The position numbers and the translations under genes were made by a program. This document shows, piece by piece, positions 49,321-61,400 of a DNA stretch of 64,000 bases. The DNA lies in assembly GCF_964340395.1 (NCBI RefSeq), contig NC_135550.1, positions 28,070,176 to 28,134,175 on the forward strand. The letters are read 5' to 3'. This DNA is from Glandiceps talaboti (Eukaryota > Hemichordata > Enteropneusta > Spengelidae). Under the pieces are notes generated by a model. That model saw only the letters and a list, made by a program, of their open reading frames with translations. It was not told the DNA's origin and ran no database searches. Position 1 is the first letter of the stretch, and every line of letters starts with the position of its first letter.

Positions 49321-50040
49321 ATTACCAGAATTTTGTAATTACCCAAAACAATTAACAAACTATATATTGTTTGAGTAATCCTAACCCTGAAAGTCTTGTT
49401 TATTTTTCATTTTTTTTCCAAACAAATAGACCATGTTTGATCAGATTATATCTAAGGTAAAGGCTTGAAGGAGAAAAAGAATATGTCTGACAAACACTTG
49501 AATTAAGTCTTCACATCTTGTGATTACTGAGCTATTGTGCCCCAATTTTGTTCAAAAATATTGCCACCATTCAGTAAAATAATTCATACAATATTCTTTA
49601 TCACTTTTGCTGATTATTGTTGGAAATCAAGTACACCTAAATATTTCAAGGTGTCTGTCATATGCAAGAAATAGTTTGATTTTGACTTTGACGGCTGAGG
49701 TTTGTAATGATACACATAGAAAGATTGTATCTGATAATATATGGTATAGAGACACTTGGATTATACAGTCTGTATGTCTTATGGTTCCTAAGTTTTTTGT
49801 AGCAATGGACAAAAATGTAAAATAAGTCATGTATAAAATGGATGATGTTCCAAATTCTGCATCACCTTTGGAGTTGATTTCAAGTTCAAGCACTTATACT
49901 TGTTTGAGCGTCCTCCGTTTGTTCCAGATATTAGAAAAATATTCAATAAATAGTGGTAATATGATAATTTTGATTTTACATGCAGATAAGTCATTTAATT
50001 TTCTGGTATGAATTTAAGAAAAATGAGAATCACACACAAT
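49321..50040. other. Intergenic DNA
   Basis: AT-rich, with no gene or repeat that I can support. Confidence 0.6.
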
Positions 50041-50044
50041 ACTC

Positions 50045-52396
50045 TGACAGAATTTCAAGAAATTTATTGAGTTATGATACCATGTACATTGTTCCTATGT
50101 ACATGCAGCTCCCTTGTCAAAAGTAAGACTACAGAAAAAAAATTTGTCAATCACAAAACTTATGCAAATCTACAGAAAATGAATATTAATCTCTTTTGTA
50201 ATATGAGATACAAAATACTACAATAACTGTAAAGTTGATTTGAACATATCCTATGATTAGAAGTGATTTGTATTAATCAATGTGACAGTGTTCTGGACAC
50301 AAACTACATCTAAACAGGGCAACATGCAAAATTGTAAAAAGCTGGGTTCTTCTAGTAGCAATTGAAGGTTCCGCCTGCTGCACTAGTTTTTTTTTGTCAA
50401 ATACACTGAATGGAAATTTACATATGAAACTGCACATGGAATACTGTAAGAATTGAAACAGTGAAATTCTTCTCACTCCATACAATCATTTCTCAGTCTC
50501 CCCAATTAAATATTCAAATTATGTACATGAATAAGTTACTGGATACTATCTTTTTTATTTTACAATAAAAGACTATAGTTCTAGTTCTTAAGTTACCTAT
50601 ATACACACAGTCTTGTTATTTCAAATTTTCCCATCCCGTCCTTGTGAAAAGAAAAGCCTACATCTGGTTTTAATCTTTGAAAAAACAGAGTTAATTTGTT
50701 CAAAGAATTTGTCTGTAACTATGTACCATAGTGATGTTTTGTTTACATGCAAGAAAAAAACAAAAACAAAATCAAGACAATATTTGTGTTTTTTAAAAAA
50801 AACAAGCATGACCTCTGAACTCCAAGTTACTGATGGAGGACTTCCTGAGAATTGTATTCCAGCAATTTTGACAACAAAATATGAGACATGTAGCTCTCTT
50901 TTACAACAAAGTCTAAGTGATGACTTGTATTGGTTCATAACTTTTGATAATCAGAAGAGAATTAGATGTACATTGTATCTTGACAAGATTATTCCAATTT
51001 CCAAATGAAATCTTAATTTTACTGAAGGGAAAGAAGAGTTTCACAGAAAAAAGAGAAATCTGAATGACAATGAATGATTTTGGTATGTAAACTATATCAT
51101 CTGAGTGTGTATTCTAGATATACATATGGCAGTGCCCTTGATACATGGAAGTATTTTGACATACAAGTTACAAGTCTCTTTTTCATTGGCATTATATACT
51201 ATTTGAAAATAAATAGTAATAAGTGACATTTGATAGTTAATGCTGTGGCATAGATGTGTGATAGCTATGTACATTTTTGGACACATCTTTTTCAATTTTT
51301 GTACTCCCCCCATAAATGAAAAAAACAAGAAGAGAGAAATACTTGAAGGGATTGTCATCACATTATCTTGCATCCTGAACACACACCCTACTAAGAATTC
51401 ATGAACTCAGTCTTCAATTCACAGCTCCTTGTCAGTTCCTCTTCCCGTTAACTCCTTTCACATAATTTGTCTGTCTGTTTGCTGGTTGGGATATGATGAG
51501 TTGTCACCATGCACTTCAGACATCAGTACCATCCTTGGAAAACTGAAAATTCCCCCGTACCATGTTTTTTGCAATGATATTTAGGCTTTCAAGTATCAGG
51601 AATATGTTGAGAAAATTTATCTAAAAATACTTCTTGATTAACTGCATTTTCAATATTATTCAACATTAGAAGGCAGCTCTTTATTAAGCAATATCTCTTG
51701 ATTCGAATAGACTTAAATCTTATTTTAACTTTTTTTTGGTTAAGTTTTACTAACATTTACTATTTTCATTAAGCATTTACATATTTTCTGCCTTTATTTA
51801 CTTGAAATTATGCTGACGATAAAAACTCTTTCATATTTATATTATAACAAATTGTTCACACATCTGTACTACATTTTGCTATATAAAATTGAATTTGTAA
51901 GTGCTTCCACAAAACACACACACAAAATAGTTTCCACTAGACTAGGCTCATCAATGTTGAAAATAAACATTGAAGTCTGAAGTCTTATCAAACTCATGAT
52001 AATTGAACCACACAATTGTTTTTTTTTTAAATAGTAAATGAATTGACAATATGTTTTTCCAAGAAGCAAATGATACTCTATTACATTTTCCATTGCTTTT
52101 TAAGTGATTCCTTACAGTTGACAATTAGTTGTTGCTGCTAGTAAGTAGCAGGTGATTTCTTTAAAGACTAATAAAAACTTTTCTGTACATTCCTATTATT
52201 AAAGAAAGCACCAAGATGAAAGTGGTCTACAGCAAACTTCAAGTAACCAGGAGATATAGAATAAGGAAAGTATCACACTTGGCAGGTCTTGAAAAGAGAA
52301 CAAAATAAACCACTGTTGTTGTGAAACTGTCTACTATCACATCCTGCATAATGTGTTGATATAATGAACAGTACAGGATTAAGTCTTCTTATCTAC
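50045..52396 (-). other. Possible 3' UTR of a minus-strand gene
   Basis: A minus-strand AATAAA (plus tttatt, 50063-50068) starts about 2.3 kb that is free of recognisable repeats and microsatellites, unlike the rest of the right half. A candidate stop codon with a short coding tail lies at 52397. The evidence is circumstantial, and the host gene is not identified. Confidence 0.25.
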
Positions 52397-52426
52397 TTAG
52401 TAATTACGAGGTGGCCTCTTGTTACC
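52397..52426 (-). CDS. Candidate terminal coding exon, minus strand (weak)
   Basis: On the minus strand atcacag|GGTAAC opens a ten-codon frame GNKRPPRNY followed by TAA. The same frame is open upstream for 17 more codons (SVWFGAL is avoided; VGVVWRPLEVEGINLSQ precedes), so a longer exon is also possible. The basic/aromatic ending resembles RNA-binding protein tails, but no family is recognised and chance is a serious alternative. Confidence 0.15.
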   Translation of the reverse strand, partial: GNKRPPRNY

Positions 52427-52479
52427 CTGTGATAAATTGATGCCCTCTACCTCTAGAGGGCGCCAAACCACACCGACCT

Positions 52480-55230
52480 TACCTAGTCTATATAAATACA
52501 CATAAGAAATTTACAATAATTCAAGTACTGATGCTTGAAAGTATTTCTTTTTCGATTATTTTGGTTAGCAATGAGTTCAAAATTTGTAAATTATGTGATC
52601 CAATCTAGTTGAACACTGAGCGAACTTGAAGTCATATTATCTACATTTGATTTTACACATTTGGTGAAAGTGAATTTCTAAACACTGCATGTATTTAGTT
52701 TGCTCTCTGTTTCTTTCTGTATGGACAATATCCTTAATTATCACAGCCCAATACTTATGTGTGTCCAAGAAACTGTATACAGAGTATAAAAGGGAAATGT
52801 CCCTACCTGGATCAGGTACATGCCATGCTTTGAAATTACTTGATACTTTATTGAAAAATCCTAGATTGTGAGCATTGGTGGAGATTAATCTTGCTGGGAA
52901 TTTACTTTCCACTCCACAAGTTTAAGAAACTGTGACAAGACAGAAAACATGAACCCCCTGCTATGAAATAAAGACATTCCAACTGTATCTCCAAGCCTGT
53001 TATTCAGGGAGGAAGGTACGTGTGGACTACTATGTAGCATTCAAAAGGGGATTGGATTCATGACTAGCCTGTATTCTCTGAACCTCCGAATACATATCTT
53101 GATCTGCTACTCAAACAATTGTATGCAGAGGACCACAATGGAAATACGTTTTATAAACTTCTGTGTTTCCCAATTCATTATAGTATTATTTTCAGTTTTA
53201 TGTTTTCCATCATTGTTCTTCCTATATGTACTGAATATCAAGTGAATTAGCAGACATCAGTTACTGTGTTGTCTTTTCAACACAAATGTTAATTTCAGGA
53301 CAATGATGCTGATGTTCCTCATAGATTTCCTCTGTTATGTTGATGAAAAGTTATAACTGAGTGATAGAAACAAAATTTGTCTAATTCTACCTGAAACTGG
53401 TAACACCCTTAATTTGATGTAAAATCACTTTTGAATCACCAATAATGCTTCTATAAACAATATAATTCATAGGTTTTTATATAGAATTGGGTAAATATTT
53501 CTACAATATCATCAATTTGTTTTTGCTAAAATCATCGTTATGCATTTTACTGGCTGAATGCTACAAGACATTCATACATCTATACAATATTAATATCTGT
53601 GTTGGTACTTAGCAGTTGACAAGATATTAACCTTATTGCTGAAAATTATTAATTTTGCGAATAATTCTTTATTATCAAATTTATCAACTAAAAATTCAAT
53701 TCTTGTCAATCTTTACCTTGAATGAATACCATATTTTTGAGCATTAGGGCTTGACTCACTGAGATGATTGTTTTTGGACACAACAACAGCTATACCACAA
53801 TGTGTGCACTCAAGTGCAGAGTCAGACAGACAGCAAGTCAGCCTGATGGACACACATCACTCTGTCACAGTATACAGTGTCTATTACTTACAGGACAATT
53901 AATCTGTTACCATATTTATAGAATTTGTTGAGAATTGTAGTACCATTAAACAAATTGTTGATTGTTATGCTCCCTTAATTTGATAAATGTCTTTCAAAAA
54001 TTTAATTTCTCGTACGACATTAACTAAAGTGGAACTCTTTCACTTTCATAGTGTATTTAAGCACAAGCACAGCACCTGACCAGGTAAGGACCAGACCCAG
54101 TGGTTTCACATATTGGATCACTGCAGACAGCATTAATCAAAATTCCTTTGCATCACCTGAAATTAACTTCAGCATGCACACTTTAACTGAAAGTTTGCAT
54201 TTGGATCAAACGCATTCTAAAATATATCACTAAAACATACATGTAGATGTATTATCATTCTACATTGTTAATGAAAAACACACCACAAGAAAGGAAATTT
54301 AAGTTCAATAGTGCTTATGCACTGAAATAAAAGTTAATACTGAAAGATCAACATACAGTAATAATGACAATGGTTGGGGATCTTGGGCAAAGACTGAACC
54401 CCGCTGTGGCTACTTAGCCCATTTATACACATGATTAAAATTATACATTATTTATAGTCCAAGTTTTTGATGAGTCTCAAAATAGATCAGGCAATTACTA
54501 CTGTACAGTACTGATGAAGGCAGAATGAAACCCCATCTCCAGATGAAAATATTTCACCAGGGACTGTTTACAAATCATGTCTACAAAATACCATGGTGTG
54601 AATATATTATTTTGTACTTGACCTTCTAATAGTGGTTATCATTCTGGCTGTGTTCAGTCTTTATTTATCACTATGATGGCAGTATACATACTCCATAAAA
54701 ATAATGTAAACAAAATGGCTGACTTTGGTGTGTGGAAAGTATACGAGAATGCAAAACTCTAGTAAAACAGACAATGGTTTCAAATAAGTTCAATGTATAT
54801 ATAATATGAGCTTATCCATGTAACATATTGTTTGAATTTTCATTTGTCAAAGTTCTGTATTATTTATGATAGGTCAATAACAAATAAGTGTATCTTGATA
54901 GCAGTCAAATGTTACATGAATATTTACAGAGAAATAAACTCTGCTTCCCCAAGTAGTATTCTGATATGATCACTGGTTACATATTCCAAATTTATTGCAA
55001 GCTGTGGCTACAATATGACATATCCACTTACAGTATATTATTAAATGATGCCATCAATATATTTTGAAACTTTTTGAAATATCTGTTACTATAGTGTCTT
55101 GTGATCTTGAATACTTGCCACATACATGGGAATTAGGCAACATTCTCCATCTTGAATTATCAAGTGTTTTTAACCATATGTACTTTAATTGGCAGCTACT
55201 TTCATGAATCAATAACTCCTTTTTGTATTT
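52480..55230. other. Unassigned DNA, 52.5-55.2 kb
   Basis: AT-rich. The only notable item is a well-formed 32-nt exon-like interval at 54052-54083 on the plus strand (acceptor ttcatag, donor CAGgtaagg). No protein family is recognised. Confidence 0.4.
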
Positions 55231-55232
55231 GT

Positions 55233-55520
55233 AGTATGCTGCCACCTGGCTAATATTGGCAGCAGTTAATGTCATATTGCCCAATAGAGTGGTGTAGCTT
55301 GCACCCATCTGGCTAAAAGTGGTGGCAATTGACACCACATACTGCCCAATAGAGTGATGTACTAGCATGCACCTATCTGGCTAATAGTGGTGACAGTTGA
55401 CACCCCATACTGCCCAATAGATTGGTGTACTAGCATGCACCTATCTGGCTAATAGTGGTGACAGTTGACACCCCACCCCATACTGCTCAATAGAGTGATG
55501 TAGCATGCACTTACCTGGTA
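55233..55520. repeat. Minisatellite, four copies of a unit of about 68 bp
   Basis: Each unit contains ctggctaa(t/a)a(g/t)tgg, (g)cagttgacacc and catactgcccaatagagt, then gatgta and gcatgcac. The last copy carries a small insertion (accccaccccatactgctc). No function is evident. Confidence 0.9.
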
Positions 55521-56779
55521 AATATACATATACATGAACAAATTTGATTCTAGAGTTTGCCAAATTAGAGATTATGTTATCACAAACCCCTTGATAAGTT
55601 AAGCTGAAATCACTGAACCATGTCAATAAAGCTGTATTTTGTTCAGTTTATACAATGCTCATACTAAATTCTTTGGTGCATAATGACTTTAAGATTGCCT
55701 GTCTGCAAGCCTCATAGTAAATGTAAAACATACAGTGTGATATTAGAAGTAACTTGATGTGGAAGGTGTCCAAGACAGACTTTTTAACTTTAGTTTGTAA
55801 GTTGTCTGGATATTGTAAAAGTGATTCAATTTTAAATTGGAACAAAGTATTTGAAAGTTGGGAACTTTGGACACTGTCAGCATTTTTTGTTCATTGACTC
55901 ATGATTGAAATAAGAATAATTTGAGAGGAAGTACTCAATGTTTTAAATGTGATCAAAATTAAAATTCAAACCAATATATCAAATATTTACTTCATAGCAC
56001 ACAAGTAGCAAGATTTCTAATGCTTTTCACACATACCTGTATGCTACATCCCACCTTGGATTAACTAGGCAGACATTGTATAAACTACAACACACTGAAA
56101 ATGAATCTATTTGAAATATTCAAAGTTTTTATGTTTTTACATATTTGTTTATTTATTTTTTTAATTCAATTTTTCACCATTATGATGAGACATATGACTG
56201 AAAAGTCTGTGTAAGTCCACTACAATGAAGTAAAACTACAATTTTGGAGACATGTCTAAAACTTAAAATGTGAATTCTGTGGCATTAAAACAGTAACAAA
56301 CTAGGTCCCAAATCTCTTGTACCAGAATTGTATGATGACTATACAAACATTGGACATCACATTCCACCAATACTTGGAAGTTTTCTTAACATGAATCTCG
56401 CCTGTCAAGTTAAGCAGAAAAATGACTTTGTTAGTGAAACATCTCAGTATTTGCAGATTTCATAAAGATTATAAATTCAGTTCAACGACCTGTCAGGATG
56501 TAAATAAATTAAAGCAAAAGAACCTTGGAAGTTTGAAGTTTTTTTCACAACAGAAACACACTAAAAGACTGAGCAATTTATTCAAAATTTGAACTACTAT
56601 AATTGCAAATTGTAAGAAGTTGAAACTGTTTGAATTAAAATGAAATTGACCTTGCATCCTTAACAATTATTGCTAACATGCAACTTCTATTTGCAGAAGA
56701 CTTTAATAGTCCCTATGTGATTTGGGTAAAATTCAGTCTACAAACTTACATCATGTACCTGTGTCAGGAAACTCAAACT

Positions 56780-58440
56780 AAATAATGATTGACACTAACA
56801 TTAAAGGCATGACTGCCTGTGCCTGGCACCCTATTTTGCATATGACTGACTGTATGTTTGGAGGTGGAGAACTTGTGATGATTCACTGGCAAGTATTGAT
56901 GATGACGAATTGCTTTGAACAATTCCTGACAACCACCACAAGTAATATTTGCAAATTAGCTATGCAATTCACGAATATAAGCTTTTGATCAAATATTGCA
57001 TCTCTTAGACTTAATTTGCATATCAAGGATGGTATTGTCAATTCTCCTTCCACTGGGTAGATACCACTAGGCCCCGAGGCATACCCTAATCCAATACCAA
57101 AACTAATCAGCCAAGTAGTTCTTGAGGTAAGTCCACTGACCAAAAATAACATTTATAATAATTTGCATATCAGCAATCCACTCACTTTCCCTTGAACAAT
57201 GCAACAACTAGACACCAGAAGTAGCATCCAAATCAAATAGCAGTCCATTTTGTTTAGCTATAAGTTGTTTATACACATCTGCACAGACCCACACAGATAT
57301 AAACTGACAAAAAGACACTTTATTTTTTTTATTCCTGTTTTCTATATATTTGGCCTAATAAAAAAAATTGTGTGGTTGTGATTACGCTCAATAGAATAGA
57401 ATAGGTGGGGTAGGTAGATTTTTTATTTTATTTTATTAATTTTTTTCCTGTGTGAGTGTCTAGTTCAGGTTTTCCATTGTTTTCCAAATGGTCTCTGTGT
57501 TGTTTACTTCTTCCTATCAGATGTACAGCCATTACATTTATTTCTTGTGAGACTTCACAGTTTTTGTAATTTCATTATTTTTCTCTCGAATACATAAACA
57601 AGTGACCTATCGGTCAGAATAGCTATGCTGTTTTTTTCAGAAGTGTCTAGAAGTGGTTCTGCTGCTCAGCTCTTCCACCATGAAGTTTTGTTTTAGTAAA
57701 GTAACAAAGTGGTTAGTGGTTTCATATGATGACTCACACACACTATAGAACACATTTCACACTGAAAGTTGGTAAAATATTGTACTTTTATATTATAGTC
57801 ACCATTTTACAAAAATTCTATTTTTACAAATAATTTTGCACATTAATAACCCAATCAATTTTTCTTGAACAAACTTATATCTGTTCATCCCAAGACACCT
57901 ACACAACAAATATCGACTCAATTAGCTCAGTAGTTTTGGAGAAGAGAAGATTTTAAAGCATTTTTACCAACAATTCTATTTTTAGACCTAATTTGCATAG
58001 CAATGACCCAATCAACCTGTCTTGAACAAACTTACATCTGCTCATCAAATGAGGCCTACACAACAAATTTCAACTCAATTGGCCCTGTAGATTTGGAGAA
58101 GATTTATGAAGCATTGTTACCAAAATTTCTATTTTTAGAGCTAATTTGCATATTAATGACCCTGTCAATTTGTCTTGAACAAACTTATATCTGCTCATCC
58201 CTAGACACCCACACAACAAATTTCAACTCAATTGGCTCTGTAGTTTTGGAGAAGAAGATTTTTGAAACATTTTTACCAAACATTTCTATTTTAGACCTAA
58301 TTTGCATATTTATGACCCGGCCAAATTCTCTTGAATGAAATCAGATCTTGGTATTTCAAGACACTTTGACACTAAATTTCAGCTCAATAGGCCCATTAGT
58401 TTTGGAGAAGGAGATTGAAATACAAAATATCAACATATCC
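56780..58440. repeat. Interspersed repeat family B: tandem units of about 150 bp
   Basis: Units repeat the order taatttgcatatta(a)tgaccc, cttgaacaaactta(t)atctg, acacaacaaatttcaactca and tagttttggagaagaagatt. Clear units begin near 57825, 57985, 58139 and 58300, and a more diverged one near 57010. The array ends at a strong hairpin at 58445-58475. Open frames inside it (for example 58003-58338) are repeat products. Confidence 0.75.
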
Positions 58441-58444
58441 CTAA

Positions 58445-58475
58445 AGCTCCGCTGACTATATTTGACAGCGGAGCT
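58445..58475. repeat. Terminal hairpin of repeat family B
   Basis: agctccgctg and cagcggagct are perfect 10-bp arms around an 11-nt loop, followed at once by an A-run. It sits at the right end of the family B array. Helitrons end in a hairpin close to CTRR, and the arm here runs into CTAA, but other element types also end in hairpins. Confidence 0.75.
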
Positions 58476-58479
58476 AAAA

Positions 58480-61400
58480 AAAAGTTTAGGGTCAGCAGTG
58501 AAAAGCTGGGTGGGGTTGGGTAACTAGAACCAAAAAATTATTTTTTTAGGCCTAATGAGTTTTGAATTTTAATACTACTTTTTCTAAAATCTCTGATAAT
58601 AATTTCTTTTATCAGTCTCAGTTCAATGAACTCCAAGAAATGGCATTTGCATATCTCCTAGTTCTGTACATCAACATCTGCGCTGCATGTCTCTTCATGT
58701 GTTGTATACATAGCAAATTATTCACATGCATTGCTGGCTAAAGCAATTAATTGGCAATTAGGCATGCAATGTGGGCTACAAAGAATAAGAACAGATATAG
58801 CACATTGTGGGCATCAATTAGCATTTCTAAACTTGTACTCCTACCCATCACTCTCTATCACGCATCCACACTACTATAATAATAAGATCAGAGATGTGAT
58901 GCTTTTGACTTTATCACACATTCTCTCATTTTAGCATATAGTCATTAGGAGCAATGTCAAGATACTACAGTAACTTTGGTTGATAAGTCTATATCAAACA
59001 GTAACTTATCCTGCTCAATTGCCAATATATGAACACTTGGCTTAAAAAAATATAATACCAGGTACATATTGCAGGGAAAGAATGTGCCGAAATAGGAAGA
59101 CATTTCTTAGATATCTGCCACACTTGAAAATTATGTACTTCTTAAGTTTTCTGAGAAAAAATAGCACTTTAAATGATGCTTTTGTCAAATGGAACCAAAT
59201 TTGGATCGGTGTCATTTGTCACTCAAATGCATTTTTTGTCGTCATGAATATCTGATGAAATAAAAAAAATTATGTCATACATAAAAAATTAAGACATAAA
59301 TGTCACTAAGGTAATAAAGTGTAGCTCAATTCTAATCATGTCTAATGTACTGTACTGCACTGTACAGAAATTAATAAAGTTGCACACTGTTTCAGCAAGA
59401 AATTATGTATTTATTTACATATCTAATTACAGTTTGAATGTTAAATGACTACTCTGATCGACATGCCGGGGTTATCAATCAAATCTATGTTCTAGTAAAG
59501 TTAAAACTGTCTCTGTTGTTGGCAAAGTATATTAATACACTGCAGTTATTCATTACTGTATCTCTTTTCCAAATAAGCCATCTGCAAATTTTCATGCAAA
59601 TGACAAATGAATGAATGTTAAAGGCTAAGATAAGGCTGTTTGTTGGTAGTGGATGGATGACTACCTTTATTACATGTAATAGATGTCAATGGATAAATTT
59701 ACTACCTTTTTCTGTGATAGTGCCTTATAATATAATTAATATACTACACGACTCTATTAGGACAAATTGTGGCATCAGCAGTCTTTTAGGCCCTAGATGG
59801 CACCAGAAAGTGAAACCTTGACAATAACTGGGCACATTAAACCATATTTGTGTGTTATATATAAGTTTCAATGAAATGTAAAAAAGACCACAATTTTGAT
59901 ATACACTTTAGAGTGAGTGGGAAAGTAATTGCCAATTAAGATTAATTAGGGGACCACCTTGACATGTCAAAATGGTCACCTCTGCTGCATTAAGGTGAGA
60001 TATCGAGATGACCGTCATAAAGAATGCCCAGGTAATTATTATGTGACAAAACAAGTATAGTGCAATAGCACACTAACAACACAAAGTTGTGTTATTTTTA
60101 ATTCTTAGCTTGATTAGGATATTACACTTGAGTAGTCAAGTTAATTGACAGGCCAGCAGTGGCACTAGAATAAGTCTTACTATAGGATGGCTTCTAAGAA
60201 ATGGTACACAATTTAGTTTCATCTCGTTGTGAAACAAAGTTATCAATATGCAAATGACTTTTGGGGATATCTCATTAAATTTAATAGGATTTAATTGACT
60301 TTGCAAGTAATGTTTACATATATGTATTCATATGGTATGTTGTAATGTTGTACAGACATGTACAGATGACATTTGATCTAAACTCTTTCCTTCAGTCAGA
60401 AACAAACTTTCAATGCAATAGTTCACAATACCCTTCTTTTATATGTAATAATGGATTGTTGGTATTATATATTTCATGAGAATCAATGCATGTCTTGCTT
60501 TGAATCTATGGAGAAAATCTCTTTACATAGACATTACCATCATGGTGGAGTAGTAAGTGCTAATAATGACATAATATGCAAATGACATCATTGTTATGCA
60601 CTCAATTAAATCAATACTTCAACTAATTTTAAACTTAATAATGTATTTTAATTCAAACTTAATGTAGCAAAAGAGTTTTGAATAAAAATTTCAATCATTT
60701 TTATGGGCACTTACACTCACTCTAGACAGCGCATGACGACAAAGCACACAGGAATAAACATACACACAGAGTATACATATAGCTACTACCATGGGAATGA
60801 CATGTTTGCCAATCTTGTATGGCAACAGATTATACAACATGTTCAACTATATACACCGGGGATACTTACTGAGTACAACTCTTTTTAACAATCTAGCCAA
60901 ATTTGAATCTTAGTAGTTTTGGTAAAAAACTAATCTTCTTATACTGTAGAATAGTGAATAAACAAATTCTTGACAAAATATATTTCCTCCATTTTATTGT
61001 AGCATTCATATTAATCAAATTATCAATAATATTGGATTAGCTAACAGCCTATACATTAATTTTTACATAACACTACAAGAGCCTACATAAAGCTAATTAA
61101 ACAAGTTTAGTATCAGTGAAATCACGACATAAACACATAATATTTATTTGAAAGTTATCTGTGGTAACTGTCTGGACATCTTACAGCAATATTGATGACA
61201 AGTCACCAGCTTTATACACTAGTTTGTATACCTGTATTTTTAATGGAAACAAATATCATTATATGATGTCGTTTCTGAAAAAAAAGAATGATTTTCAGTT
61301 AACACCATTAAGTTTCCTTAAAGAGGAAGTTTTAGTTATCTGTGTATTCATTTATTTTAGTAGTGTTGCATCTACAGTTTATTTAGTTTTAATAGTATGA

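Noticed and set aside
48864-49355. 163-codon His/Pro/Ser/Thr-rich open frame
   Set aside because: Minisatellite translation; several frames are open across the same array because the DNA lacks the bases needed for many stops.
54360-54420. Possible third SINE copy (ggttcagtc-like B box on the minus strand)
   Set aside because: Only about 40 bp looks similar, and neither the A box nor the conserved body blocks are present.
57052-57122. Exon-like interval (acceptor gggtag, 22 open codons, donor GAGgtaagt)
   Set aside because: Its blocks align position for position with a unit of repeat family B (tagttcttgaggtaag against tagttttggagaagaa), so the splice-like sites are probably coincidental.
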